Shown here: piece by piece, positions 22,420 to 33,844 of the stretch
Layout: every line of letters begins with the position of its first letter
Numbering within the stretch: position 1 is the first letter of the stretch
Source of the DNA: Yponomeuta sedellus
Lineage: Eukaryota; Arthropoda; Insecta; Lepidoptera; Yponomeutidae
Assembly (NCBI GenBank): GCA_934045075.1
Contig: OW203726.1
Span: 25,039,693-25,103,692, forward strand
Reading direction: 5' to 3'
DNA: 64,000 bases
Translations under genes and position numbers: made by a program
The notes under the pieces: generated by a model
The model's input: the letters and a program-made list of their open reading frames with translations, nothing else
Database searches by the model: none
What the model was told of the DNA's origin: nothing

Positions 22420-25400
22420 TTGCGCATTTGTAGTAGCAATACCACTCGCGAGCCGTGAAGTAACCATTGTGAATAAATCCGACTGTATGAGATGCCAATA
22501 TACCTACCATTCCACGGCGGGCACGCGTGATCAAGCCTACACTCTTTGTCTCTAAGGGAAAGCATGTGCATTTGAAAGCATTGTGACATATATATTCTGC
22601 AAATACACTTTTGTATTCAAACGTAATAATTTAGCAAGAATTTTCTTTTGGTATAGATCTAAGCTATACGATGGTGCCGAACCATCTCCGGAGCTGGTTT
22701 TCTATCCCCTTTAATATATTGCCCACAAGAAGCTGCGTTTTCATTTTCTATGCGACATTGTTTGTTTGTTGTTTTTTGGCGTTGTTGCAGCCGCACGCGG
22801 CCGCATTGTGTCTCTGACAGTGACATGTGACGAGGCAAAGCCTCAGGCGATCCATCAGCTATCATTACAAACTAGGTAGTTTTATGTAGACAACCAGACA
22901 CACGCTTTAAAACGATAGGTTTCATACTGAACAGTATCTCAATTTCATTGAACGCAAAATTATTTTTGTTATGTTTTATAAAAAACTAAGAATATTAAGA
23001 AACAGAAAAAAACTTTAATAACAGGTAAGTGTTGATGTATAAAGGCGGACTTATTATTTATCCGTTTAATCAAAAGTAAAATCTGTCGTTATGTATTTAA
23101 CGAAGTGTCAGTGTTTCGTCGGCCCATGCTTTCTACCGCCAGATACAATACTAGGTTTCCATAAAACTTAATTAGCCAGATAGCGATCGCCCGCCACGCC
23201 TGTCATCCGTAAGTTAGCATCGCCACATCGCTCCGAGCTACGTCTGCCCGCTGCCCTGCGTACCCCGCGCTTACCTGCCTACATCATAAGCGACCTTTGG
23301 AAGGGGCCACTGATCATTTTGGGATCCTTTCCATTTTCGAGTACGTTGTCCGCGTCGTTCAAGTTTTTTGTCTGAAAGGATTTGTCGCTTACCATTATTT
23401 GATCTTGACAAAGTACAAACCAACTATTAACTCATTAACCGTCATAAGAGACAAAATTAATCACTCGAGAATCTTTGAATTCGACTGCCATTTAATGTTG
23501 TCAAAAGGCTTCTTCAAATCCTTAACCTTTTGCCTCTCAAAAGTGAAAGTTTGGTGAGGATGTCCGCAGTTAAGTCCTTTGCACGCGATCAGCGGGATGA
23601 GGCGCGCCTGCGCGTCCGCGCACCAATTATGCACCGCGCACGCGCCGCCAAAAAAACCACCAACCGCCCGCCATCCCAGCCATCTTTTAAAAGGCCCAAC
23701 TTAAATAATAATGCAGTAACACGCGAGAGTATCCGCAAAATGCGATCCGCGAATTTCGTTTCCAAATTCCTCGAGGCTCGGACTGCGCTGGTTTTTGTCG
23801 CGACTATTGTCTGCGCACGGGATTTGTGTCTCGCGGTTTGCGCCGCTTTGTCGGAGATGTGTCCTTTGCAGCGACTCCTCGTCGTCATTTTGTTACCAAA
23901 TATCTGCAATACGTCCAGGTTTTAACCCAATTCTGGCTCAAGGATGGCGGTCGCAGTCAGCGGTCAGGAATGCACGAGGCGAGGGTCGGGTGATGTCGGC
24001 CCATAATGAAGTGTCCGGTCGCGGCCGCAGTCCCCGCGGCGCTGCGCCCGCGTCGCTCGGCCCTATCATTACCTAAAACGCTCTTAATAATATAATAGTG
24101 CTGTCGCCTGCCCGGGGAAGGGTTCCAGCGACAATTTTAGGGACAATTTAATAGGCCAGGAAATTTGGCAGTCGTTTACGAAATTTTGATAGTTTTATTT
24201 ATCCTTGTCGTTACATTTTACGGCCATTTATTACTTGATAGGTGGGTGGTTAAGTCCTTAGGCTTTTTATTTTGTGGACGCGTTTAGCTTTATGGAGGAA
24301 GTGCCTAATAAGGGCGTCGTCGCATAACGCGGTCGCCGGCAACTTTTTGTCCGCGACAGTTTTGCTTGTCGCTGAGTATCGCGACAGGTTTGCACTAGAC
24401 CGGCAAAAAGATTCGCGGCGCCGCCGCAGCGCGCATGCGTGGATCGTTCCTACACCGCATTATATTGCCCGAGCTCCGGATAAGTCACCAGTCCGAACAA
24501 ATAATACTTCAACTGGGGCGCTGCACGTATCTTGGACTTTACTTGATGAGTGCTGGCTGGAGGTGAGAGATGCAGGGCGCGGGGGGCGCGGGGCGCGGCG
24601 GGGGGGCGCGCGACAGGGCTGCGCCAACACACATTATATCGCCTTCATTATTTTAACACGTCGGCGCAGCGGGTCGCCGCGCCGCGGCACCTAGCCGATC
24701 GATGACTGGCCATATTTCAAACCGATCAAATTCGACCCTCAAAACTTCTATGATTAATCAAACTGTCACTTTGCTAATGTAATGTAATGTAAGCTCACTA
24801 AAACGGTCTAGACTCAAGCTTAACTTCAAACCGCTTTGTCTAAGCGTACCTAACGCGCTCTCTCTGTCGACCTTCTTCATAGTACCTGTTCCGTCTAGAC
24901 ACAACTTTTACGTTCAATTTACCCTGATAATGGTGAGTGTCACCCCTGGCCATTGCAACCTCCGGGGGTCCAGCCGCGTGTGATTTGTGCGCGGACTCCT
25001 GCCGACAGTATTTGTAGTGCGTGGGCCGCGGGGTCCGCGGGGCGGGGTGAGCGGGGGGCGCAGATGCCTCCTGGAGGGAAGCGACACCGCCAGCGACGGC
25101 TGAGGAGCTGCTCGCAACGGGGCAGGCTGGAGCGGCATGTAAACACCTCGCTTCACGGCAGCACTTGGATAACACGATCGCTCGGTCTTACATCGATAAA
25201 TCATTATTGCTTAGGATCGATTTGGCATGCTTTCATGTCGTGCTTGAGTCAGGCATGATCAAAAATAAATGTTTTATTAGAGAGCCTATAAGTGGGCTTC
25301 GCCAGCAAATTTGTTGCCTAAACACTTATACTAAACTAAGATAGCCAGAGCTATCGGTACTAGATAACTTCAGATGAGGGCCAAGAATGAGATGCTATCG

Positions 25401-25440
25401 CCGACCGGAGCATAAAGAACCGTGTGAATGGCTCAAAAAC
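22420..25440. other. Repeat-poor; several strong GC-rich islands
   Basis: GC-rich islands lie at about 23180-23290, 23590-24080, 24290-24700 and 24950-25150. Each opens frames on both strands, as expected from low stop-codon frequency in GC-rich DNA. I see no consistent coding frame and no known repeat. Confidence 0.35.
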
Positions 25441-25445
25441 TTCAA

Positions 25446-25480
25446 CATAATGCTATCGTCGTCATGTCGATAGCATTATG
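25446..25480. other. Perfect 13-bp-stem hairpin
   Basis: CATAATGCTATCG (25446-25458) is exactly inverted at 25468-25480 with a 9-nt loop. It is not part of a recognised repeat. Confidence 0.7.
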
Positions 25481-25719
25481 GCGTTGCTATCAGCCTGTCT
25501 TTCGCTACGGCCGGTAATGGGCCGGGTGAAGAGATTTCCAATCTAAATGGCCGAAATTAGAAGCCGCTCGGACCGGTCAACATAAAGTTGGAAACCGATG
25601 TGTAGTGGCGTTGCGCAAGCAGCGCGCTGCTGCGGTACCAGTTTGGCGCGCCGCGTGGGATCTGCGCGCGACAGGTGTGGACACAAGGGGGCTATAAGGG
25701 CGTTAGACCTTAGGCACCT

Positions 25720-26000
25720 ATTTATACTGCCTATATACATTCCAGTGCAGAGCATAGGTCTTCTCTCAGAGATAGAGTTTGGGCTTGAATACCACACGTA
25801 TCTACCCATCTTCGATTGGTTATTTGACATCAGTTATTTGAGGTTTCTTTACAATGTTTTCCTTCAAAGTGGTATTGTTACTACAACATCACAAATGTAC
25901 GCACCTAACTTAGAAAACAAAGTCATTGGTACATGCCGGGATTCGAATCCACGGCCTTTATAATGTGAAACCGGCATTCTACCGCTGCGCTACTACCGCT
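25720..26000 (-). repeat. SINE-B copy, minus strand, nearly full length
   Basis: On the minus strand a tRNA-like head has box A (TAGCGCAGCGGTAGAATG) and box B (GATTCGAATCCC). The body follows with CATTTGTGATGTTGTAGTAA, GAAGGAAAACATTG and CAAACTCTATCTCTGAGAG. The 3' end is close to the usual GTGGGACGTTTATAGGC. Confidence 0.7.
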
Positions 26001-26091
26001 TTTTAGCTGCATTTCATAAAAATAGGATCAGCTTTTGAGGCAGCGGCAAGTAACGTCCATAGCTACTGAATTGATTGTTAGCATTTACTAC

Positions 26092-26314
26092 AATGTCCAT
26101 GAATACACTATTTTTATTTTTAATGCACTAACCCGTGCTAAGGAACAAATTTAAAAACCTATTTAGAGGCTAAAAATTTCACCCATGCCGGGATTCGAAC
26201 CCGCAACCTCTGGCTATACGTATCTGGTACGGATAGCCAGAGGTTGCGGGTTCGAATCCCGGCATGGGTGAAATTTTTAGCCTCTAAATAGGTTTTTTAA
26301 TAATGTCCATTAAT
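26092..26314 (-). mobile_element. T-element 3: foldback form with target duplication
   Basis: AATGTCCATGAAT (26092-26104) and AATGTCCATTAAT (26302-26314) are the target duplication, with one mismatch. Read on the minus strand the element starts AACCTATTTAGAGGC, runs through an inverted half-module, turns back near the anticodon arm around 26218-26226, and ends AAAAATAAAAATAGTGT. The two arms carry facing box B sequences. Confidence 0.8.
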
Positions 26315-27104
26315 TTTTAAGAATTTCATTCAGAGTTCTCGACGGTATCCACTCCTAGGTCCTACCCTGTTTTAGAACTGGAACTCCTTTGCACGTACGC
26401 CCTTTCCTCCGCTAGTCTATATTGTCCAGGCTGTCACTCCAGTGACTTGGATTAAGAATCTTGTTGACATAAATTATTACGGGTAAGTATAAAATATGGT
26501 TAAATTGGGGCGTAGATACAAACACAGGCTGCCTTAATTCAAAGGATATAACGCAAATTATTGTCGATTTCACCGCTTGTGATATATAAAATTGTAGAAA
26601 ACGCTTGTTTTTGACAATTTAATGATCATTTCTCGTGATCACGACATTTTATCACGTTAGACATTCTCGAATACTGTTTTAAAAATCTTTTTTACAAGTT
26701 TTTGCTACCAACTAGGATCCGAAGAGTTTTGATATCTCCTCAAACAGCCGATACTCTGGCAGAGAAAGCGGGCACGTAAAGCATCAGTTTTACGACGTAA
26801 CGTACAAATCACACATTACTATGTTTCCTTTCAAAAGTCGTGCCTTATTTATTGCCAAAGGTATGTCGGCTTTCTAACTAGTTTCATCGATAGGATATCG
26901 ACTCGACTCTGCTTAATTCGCGAGCTGTGTGAGATACTCGCATCTTTGACATTTTTATTGACACTAACGGCACCAAACATTATATCACAAAAGTATAGCT
27001 CAAGTGAGCATCGGAAAGGACTCTCTCATTGTGAACGTTTCGTTGAGTTGGTGTAGCCAGATCAAATGATACACTTAGCACAAAAAAATAAAAACTGAGT
27101 GAAT

Positions 27105-27850
27105 GTAATGCATTGAAAAAACAAGCCAAGTGCGAACCAGTCTCTTGCACCAAGGGTTCTGTGCAAATTTGTCGTTAGTTACATATCATAAATAGTTTAG
27201 GATCGAGTCTCGTAGTTATTTCTGAACTTCAAAGACTTTAAAAAGCTATTTTTAGGCTAAAAATTCCACCCATGGTGTTCAGTTCGGGATTCAACCCGCG
27301 ACCTCTGGCTATTCGTGCCAGCGCTCTTCCAACTGAGCTAATGGGCGACTTACCGGCATCAGTGAAATTTCGAACCTCTTTACGAAATTCTCTGTATTAC
27401 GTACAGTTTTAGCCTCTAAATAGGTTTTTTAAATTGTCCTTAGCACGGGTTTCTCCATTAAAAATAATATATTCAAGACTTTTCTATGATGATTTTTAGA
27501 TTTTTTCTGTATTTGTAGTATAAGACAATATTATTTGCCAAATTCCATACTTTTAGGTATACGGTAAGTACCTCTAAATTGTTGTTCTCTTGAGTGTTAA
27601 AATATACGTTATTTTGCAACATTGACGGCCGTGACATTTTTGGGGTTAACTTAGAAGTTTTATTTTCTCACAACATCCAGGGACTGTAAACCTACGAGTA
27701 AGTGTATGGTTTTAATTTTAACTCAATACCTCCACGGGTTCACGAGGTAAAGGATCTTGACAGAAAGATGGACAGACGGACAACAAAGTGATCCTATAAG
27801 AGTTCCTGTTTTCCTTTTGACGTTACGGAACCCTACGGAAAAGGCAAAAG
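27105..27850 (+). repeat. Older dispersed repeat, interrupted by T-element 4
   Basis: The left part contains GCCAAGTGCGAACCAGTCTC and CAAGGGTTCTGTGCAAA. The right part contains GACAGACGGACAACAAAGTG and TTACGGAACCCTACGG. I recognise these as the two ends of a common lepidopteran repeat that usually carries AAGTGCGAGTCGGACTCGC and TACGGAACCCT. The T-element lies between them, so it is the younger insertion. Confidence 0.45.
27228..27482 (+). mobile_element. T-element 4: nested copy with imperfect target duplication
   Basis: TTCAAAGACTTT (27228-27239) and TTCAAGACTTT (27472-27482) flank it, differing by one base deletion. The left side is a minus-oriented unit with a degraded tRNA-like module (27290-27350). 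The right side is a plus-oriented 3' segment, TTTTAGCCTCTAAATAGG to CATTAAAAATAATAT. Confidence 0.7.
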
Positions 27851-27859
27851 TAGGTTGTT

Positions 27860-29315
27860 AGTGTTTAAACACATCCTTCTGGAATATCTACTGATTGGCA
27901 CTAACGGTGCCTGCTTGGCTGAGTTTCGGATGGCTCGCATAACTGTCAAGTAACTTAGGATCCTCAGCGCCTTTCACTAGAATTAATGCGTCGGCCACGC
28001 TCGATCGCTATTAATTTTTTTCTTAATGTGTGACATCTCTACTTTATTGCACTGAATGCAGTAAAATTTGCTTAAATGCTAATGGCAAGGTTACATAAAG
28101 TTTCCATTCGCGGCGGTCGCTAGGTGCTAGAGCGGCTCCAATCGGGAATTTAATTTGGTGCATTTCGTGTGCGCCGGAGTGGCAGGCACTAATAAGCCGG
28201 CCTAACCCCGACCGGCCCGTCCCGCGGCTCGCCGCTAGATATTGATGGTGCGCATTTATCATACACAATTTGGGAACACCTGCTGTTCCTATAGATGAGC
28301 GGTATCTGTCAAATTAATACAATTTTTCAAACTTTATAGTTTGTTGACTTATGACGCGTCGCATATTTGTTTTTACCTTCAATCTCGAGCAGTCCTTCTC
28401 CTAATGACGTGCGCTCCAATCGAAAGCCATTAGCTCTACATGTGTTGGTTATTTTATTTTTGGCTATTTGGAACCCACCATGCACTGCAAGTAGTGGGTT
28501 CCGATTTCTTCCCTTCGTTGACCCCAGTCTTGACCCACGCGACCCTCTTACCGAGGGGAATGTGACCTTAGGAAACGCAAACAAGTCTCATCAGGAGTAG
28601 CTCGCTCTTCAGCACATGCTGAGTCATTACGATTTTGCATTTGCCGCACCCACTGCAATATTATGTTGTAGATACCTGATGTAGGTACATACCGTGCCTT
28701 GCATCTTATATTATGTTTATTTTGTTGTTTGTAGTCTCGCATATTAATGTACTCCTTTTATGCTTTTTTGCTTTTGTACATTTACGTGTATGAGGGTGTG
28801 TGTGTCTGTGTGTGTGTAAGCGTGTGTGCAAATGTATATAACTGACTTATCTATCCAACTATTTATCATCTTCTTTACTATGACACCGTTCGAAATCGTC
28901 GTAACCATAAGTAGTAAATGAGGGATTTTTTCTCTGTCAAAGTCAGTTTCTAACAGAACTAAAAGTATAATGTCTTATGTTTTGAAATAGGCACAATTAT
29001 AACTAATATGAATTCCTTGACAAAACCAAATAGTACTTACCTAATAGAACTAGCATCAAACCGCGTCTATGTTTTTTGGCCATATACCCCGACGTCGAAA
29101 CAATCCCAATGAAAAATAGAATCTATGATGTTGTTCCGTAGATACAATTTGTAATGCAGACATTCTTTTGGTGTTTGTTGCAAGTTGCGTCACAATGCCC
29201 ACGGTCTGCGAATGCAAATACTCAACCTACAACTGCTACATTCAAACACCTTGTTTATTACGCGCAATGGAAACTTGCCCGCATAAACATCTAGGATCGT
29301 TTAAGAGGTGAAATA
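27860..29315. other. No gene recognised; GC-rich island and TG tract
   Basis: A GC-rich island lies at 28110-28240, and a degenerate (TG)n tract at 28794-28830. Overlapping frames at 28327-28600 occur on both strands without a domain. Confidence 0.35.
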
Positions 29316-29319
29316 TTTT

Positions 29320-29457
29320 CCCCCTCATTCATAATAGTCTGCTAACTTAAAGCATAGCTTACTCTCACTCTGTCCTCTTCTATTGACCTCAGTCAGAATG
29401 AAAGAGATCACTCTTTAGTAGGTGTTTTAAGTCAGCGGACCATTATGAATAAGGGGG
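29320..29457. mobile_element. 138-bp MITE with long terminal inverted repeats
   Basis: The left end CCCCCTCATTCATAATAGTC is inverted at the right end as GGACCATTATGAATAAGGGGG. The similarity continues inward (CTGCTAACTTAAA against TTTTAAGTCAGC). It has no ORF. A target duplication is not certain; TTT is possible. Confidence 0.65.
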
Positions 29458-29592
29458 TTTGTGTTAAAATTCAAACCTCTTCCGATGTTTAACTTCATAG
29501 GAACTTCATTTGGGCTTCGGCCCGAACCAAAATTCTCCATTCATTCTTTCAGGGATGTAGAAAAATATATCACTGTTTACTTTTTACATCTT

Positions 29593-29648
29593 ATTCGAAA
29601 ATATTGATGACGTCACCAATATTTTATTCGAAAATATTGGTGACGTCA
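29593..29648. promoter_or_regulatory. Duplicated segment with two CRE palindromes
   Basis: TTCGAAAATATTGATGACG and TTCGAAAATATTGGTGACG are direct repeats, each continuing into the palindrome TGACGTCA (29608-29615 and 29641-29648), a consensus CREB/ATF site. The sites are 33 bp apart, about three helical turns. Confidence 0.5.
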
Positions 29649-30127
29649 CGCAACTGTACCTGTCAACGTTGAGAACACTTCCGGGCCTAGTTTCATAAAT
29701 TTTATAAGACTTGGAGTTTATTATGACCATTCGAAGTACATTACGTTGCCGAGTACAGTTATTAATTTGTGGGGTTACCGACTTTGCAATGTACGTATAC
29801 ATGGAATTGTTTTAGTAAGCCATTGATTTTAGTAGTACAAAACATGCCCCTGGTGTGTACAATCTTCATAATCAAACCACCCGCCGATTGTATGCTATTA
29901 AAAACTAGACGTTAAGTATTTTATCTACGTATATTACTGGTATCCAATAGAGAATTATTCATCGTTCTATCTATTAGCTACACATGTATGTAATTAACTA
30001 ATTTGTCATAAATATGTAAATTAACCTAAGAATTCACTTTGAATTGTCGAATTGATTCGAATCGGTGCAATTATTTGTTGCTTTTTTAAAGTATACAATA
30101 AAAAAATATTCTTATCATCGTTATCAA

Positions 30128-30215
30128 CCCTTGTATGTCCCCACTGCTGGGGCACGGGTCTCTTCCTGCATCGCAGGAAGGGTAGGCCACGGGGCCCAAG
30201 ACCGGGTTGGTGGAT
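30128..30215 (-). repeat. SINE-A 3' end, minus strand
   Basis: This short 5'-truncated copy ends on the minus strand in CCCCAGCAGTGGGGACATAC, followed by AAGGGTTGATAACGATGATA, the simple-repeat tail. Confidence 0.65.
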
Positions 30216-30527
30216 TATTATCATTTGTAATTTGGATGCTAACTCAACAATTGGTTTTCCATGGCGCTTATCTCATTAAAGACCCAGAGTTTGTAACTCC
30301 TGGGTTCGGAATGGAATGGAATTCTTCAACCATCTCTATGGGACAATTTACTCCTAGTCCGTCCGTTTTTAGTGTTAATCAAATCTACACCTTAATCAGC
30401 ATAATATTCTGGTGTCTATTTGAGTTGAATTGAAAAATTATGTATTGCCTAACAAAGGTACAAATTGTACAAAGGTGAGCTTCATCTCTTCTTCTTGGTC
30501 GGTACGCTCTTGACAGAGTTGTGGTCC

Positions 30528-30737
30528 TCATAAAGAAGCTTTATTGTAGGTTGATGTTGCATGCCCCACGATTTCTAGCCAGTCTTCTCGTTTAGATGCC
30601 GCTCTGGTGCATTCAAGCAGATGTCTGCCCACAGTGGACTTAACCTGGTCGGTCCATCGCGTTGGAGCTCTATCGCGTGCTCTGGTGCCCTCTACCATTC
30701 CCTGCACAACGATACGCTCGGTGGAATGTTTGTGAGC
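30528..30737 (-). pseudogene. LINE reverse transcriptase C-terminal fragment
   Basis: The minus strand encodes HSTERIVVQGMVEGTRARD, then RAPTRWTDQVKSTVGRHLLE, then REDWLEIVGHATS and a stop at 30528-30530. The pattern V-x-G-x-V-E-G-x-R-x-R-x-R-x-P-x-R-W-x-D-Q followed by W-x-x-I-V is the C-terminus of arthropod non-LTR endonuclease/reverse transcriptases. About 69 codons remain open, and a stop lies just upstream. The 3' UTR is short, and an AAGAAGAAG-type tail lies near 30485-30495. Confidence 0.75.
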
Positions 30738-30787
30738 TTAATACTAGGTATATCCCTAGGTGTTGAATAGGTGGCTTCACTTCAGAA

Positions 30788-30828
30788 CCACTTTGTTATT
30801 ACTATCTTTTTAGTAGATAACAAAGTGG
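30788..30828. other. Hairpin
   Basis: CCACTTTGTTAT (30788-30799) is inverted at 30817-30828. Additional pairing of ACTA with TAGT occurs around the loop. Confidence 0.65.
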
Positions 30829-30947
30829 TATTAAAACTATAAAGAAAAAATAAGAATATTTCTTATTGTATACGGGAAAAATTGTTACAAATCAGTATTT
30901 ACAAAAGATATACTATTGGTGTTTGTTGGTAGTGGAAAGTAGAAATA

Positions 30948-30979
30948 ACATATTTTCTACTTAGAAGTAGAAAATATGT
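30948..30979. other. Perfect 15-bp-stem hairpin
   Basis: ACATATTTTCTACTT (30948-30962) is exactly inverted at 30965-30979 with a 2-nt loop. It is the second strong hairpin within 200 bp and belongs to no recognised repeat. Confidence 0.7.
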
Positions 30980-31299
30980 TCAGTAACTAACTGAAAAAAC
31001 GCTTTTTGATATCAATATATTTCGTGACTACAGTGTCAATTAATTTAGTCAAAGCATCGCTAAGCTAATAAAAAATTCCATATTGTCAACTTTTTGGTTC
31101 ATTACCAACAAACAAGTGCTATACAATCATCTTCAGCAAATCACTTGTACCTACTACTCATCCCGACATTACGAAAACGGTTGTTATTGCAAGCGTCTCG
31201 GGGTACTGAAGCAGGCGTATTCCCGCCGCACAGTTTCAGCGAGGCACTGTCGCAGCGACTGAAGCGTCCGCGCAAGCTCCGCGGCGGGTGCGGCCGCGC

Positions 31300-31345
31300 G
31301 CCATTGGGCGGTATAAATAGCGCGCTCCCGGCGCCGCCCGCGCAC
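31300..31345 (+). promoter_or_regulatory. Candidate TATA-box core promoter in a GC-rich island
   Basis: An inverted CCAAT box (ATTGG, 31303-31307) lies five bases before TATAAATA (31312-31319), inside strongly GC-rich DNA (31200-31480). Transcription would be expected to start about 30 bp downstream of the TATA box. The first downstream ATG at 31461 opens only 25 codons before a stop, so any gene starting here would need an early splice or a non-coding first exon. Confidence 0.35.
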
Positions 31346-31544
31346 GCCCCGCGCCCCTCCCCGCGCGCCCCGCGCCGCCTGTCGCGCCGTGACTGACAGC
31401 GGCTAGACGGACTAGCCCTCCTAGCACGTAGGAGTAGCTCTGCGCTGTCCCACCGTCTAGATGCGACTGGCTGAGATTATATCGAGATCAGGAATCTTCT
31501 TGGCCGTGTGGAACCGAGTTTCTTTATTATTATTTTGATAACAA

Positions 31545-31655
31545 GTCTTGTATGTCCCCACTGCTGGGGCATGAAACACTCCTGTGATGCAGGAAGGTTA
31601 GGCCATACTCCACCACTGGTGCCAAGTCCAGGTTGTTGGAGGATTGTAAGACAGT
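31545..31655 (-). repeat. SINE-A 3' end, minus strand
   Basis: This is a 5'-truncated copy. On the minus strand it reads CCATACTCCACCAC-type sequence inverted, then CCCCAGCAGTGGGGACATAC. Confidence 0.6.
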
Positions 31656-31659
31656 GGCG

Positions 31660-32760
31660 GACAGTGGTAAAACAAGGACAGGAGCAAGAAAAACCTAAAA
31701 ATAGGTTACGAAGAAAACCTAATCTGTTTGGTAGGTAGTTTAGTAAACCTGGTGAATTATTAGAAAAATTGCACATAGCGAGCGAGCTTAATACTTACTT
31801 AGCGTTATCTACCAGCTCATCTAAGCTTTAAAGACAAGATTGGAGTGCAAAGCTTTCATAGAAATAATCGGACATGAACCGTATTCTTGCGCAGTTTTAC
31901 TTACTTTACCTACTAAGTTGTTCTTAATCACAATATAGATGAGTACCATATATTCACAATTACATATCTACATAAGGCAGTTTTAACCACGGAAGCTAAA
32001 GTGGACCCCCCATTTAAGAAAGAAGAAAGAAAATGTATTTATTTGACGATTTAGCGATTTTGTTGCAGTTTTATATCAATTGACACATGAAAGAACGGCG
32101 TTTCCTCTTTCAACGTTTCTTCGAAAGAAAGCCTGACTAAACAAGATTCGCGTAATTTATTACATAAAGTTTGTAAACCTAAAGATAAGAGAAGAAATTG
32201 TAGGTAGAGTTTACTTCTACGGTAACGAGTATAATAGCTACCCTTGATTGGCGAGCTTGCATACACCCAGTAATGGATGTCGATGAAGCGGAAGAGCTTT
32301 GTCAGAGTTGTGGCAACTGAGTGCTTAGTGCGAGTTTTTTAACTACTCGAGCGCGTTAACGTAAACTCATATTTCTATGGCATCGAGGAAGCGCCACCTA
32401 GCGACAAGTATGAAAATTAAAATTGCTGAGTGCGAGTTGTAATGGTTTACGTTGAGAAATGAACACGTTTACCAGCCAAAACACGAATAAACGCGAGTGC
32501 GAGTTGTACTGTGACAGCGTTTTGCCAGTTCGAACGGTTAACTTACTTATACTCACTACTCAATGCTCGATTAACGCGGTAGTAAAGTTATTCGATTGGA
32601 TCTGTCAAACTCGCACTAAGCACTCCGAACTAAACCTTGGTCTCTGTCTACCCTAATTATTATTGTGCACTTTTCCCCGCGTTTATGATGTCAGTATTAC
32701 CGCATCAAGGGTTAGCTGGAAGATAACATAAGCTCGCCACGTACACTTTTTTATTTTTAT
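31660..32760. other. No gene recognised
   Basis: Mixed DNA with short similar phrases around 32320-32640 (GAGTGCGAG, GTTAACGTAAAC), which may be a diverged repeat. There is no coding signature. Confidence 0.35.
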
Positions 32761-32764
32761 AAAT

Positions 32765-32955
32765 TAGTGCTTTCTTTGGGGGGTGGGCAGCAGCGCCCCC
32801 TGCAGTACAATTCCACCAAACTGCGATCCCCAACCCGCATGCCCAGCGTGGGGATTATGGGCATAGCCCTCCAATGATGGCACAACCTTCCGCTATGGCG
32901 CTCATTAGGGGAGGGCTATGTCCAGCAGGGGACTGCTATAGCCTGAAGAAGAAGT
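32765..32955 (+). repeat. LINE-type 3'-end repeat, 'ATCCCCAACCCGCATG' family
   Basis: The longest plus-strand copy. It starts with AGCGCCCCCTGCAGTACAAT and CCACCAAACTGCGATCCCC, passes through GTGGGGATTATGGGCAT, and ends in AGCCTGAAGAAGAAG. Confidence 0.65.
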
Positions 32956-33295
32956 GTTTTCTTTATGACTTTTATGTGTGCAATAAAATATAAAGTACCC
33001 ATGCAGTAGGTATGTACCTAGTTTACTTAAAACTGCACACCTAATAGAGATATCGTACTAAAGATAACTCGACTCACTGGCCATCAGTGTCCATCGCCAA
33101 CCGCCCCGGGTATCGCTTGCAGTCACGCCGACGCGTTAATTTACGATTCGGTTGCTTTGTTCACGTCACGGCCCTTTTATGTAACTGGAGACAGTTTGCA
33201 CGCACTGCGCGAGTGTAGGTACTGTCGACGTCAAAATGTTGTATTGCGTTCAGCATGAAGCGACGACTCCTTTCATGCGTACCTACACCGAGCGC

Positions 33296-33410
33296 TTTAT
33301 TGTTATTATACTTTATTTAGCACAAAAAAGAAATACAATGCAAGAAAATACCTGTGCTAAGGCGAGCTTATCTCTGTAAGAGATTACTTCCAGTAAACCT
33401 TGGGGAGTCT
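33296..33410 (-). repeat. LINE 3' end, minus strand
   Basis: On the minus strand it reads GATAAGCTCGCCTTAGCAC, then TGTGCTAAATAAAGTATAAT and AACAATAAAG, typical of a Jockey-like 3' UTR with polyadenylation signal. Confidence 0.5.
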
Positions 33411-33844
33411 GAGTGGAAATGCTTTATTTTAGGATCGAAATTATTCAAGGGATTTCGGCATCTAATTGAGAGAGAGAGAAATAATTTATTAAATTGCATT
33501 AAATACTTAGGTTAACGTTTAACACTCAGTCGACACATCTATCCAACGACTGTTAACAAAGTATTACACTTTTAACAATTGACTCGAATCAAATCAAATC
33601 AATTTTATTTGATTTTAACCGGATAAACTTACTAGACATTTTATCGGATGAGTCCGACCAGGTTTCGCTGTGATCGCTTTCACAAATCCGTTTTATTTAC
33701 TACTTTACATTCTGTTTGCTAAATTTCAACGTAAAATGTATTGCCTTCAGGCCGTAGTGGCAAAAAGGCAGCGGAAAAAAAATCTCCAGTCAAAAAGGGT
33801 TCAGCGTAACAAAACAAAACACCATACAAACTTGCAAACATTAT

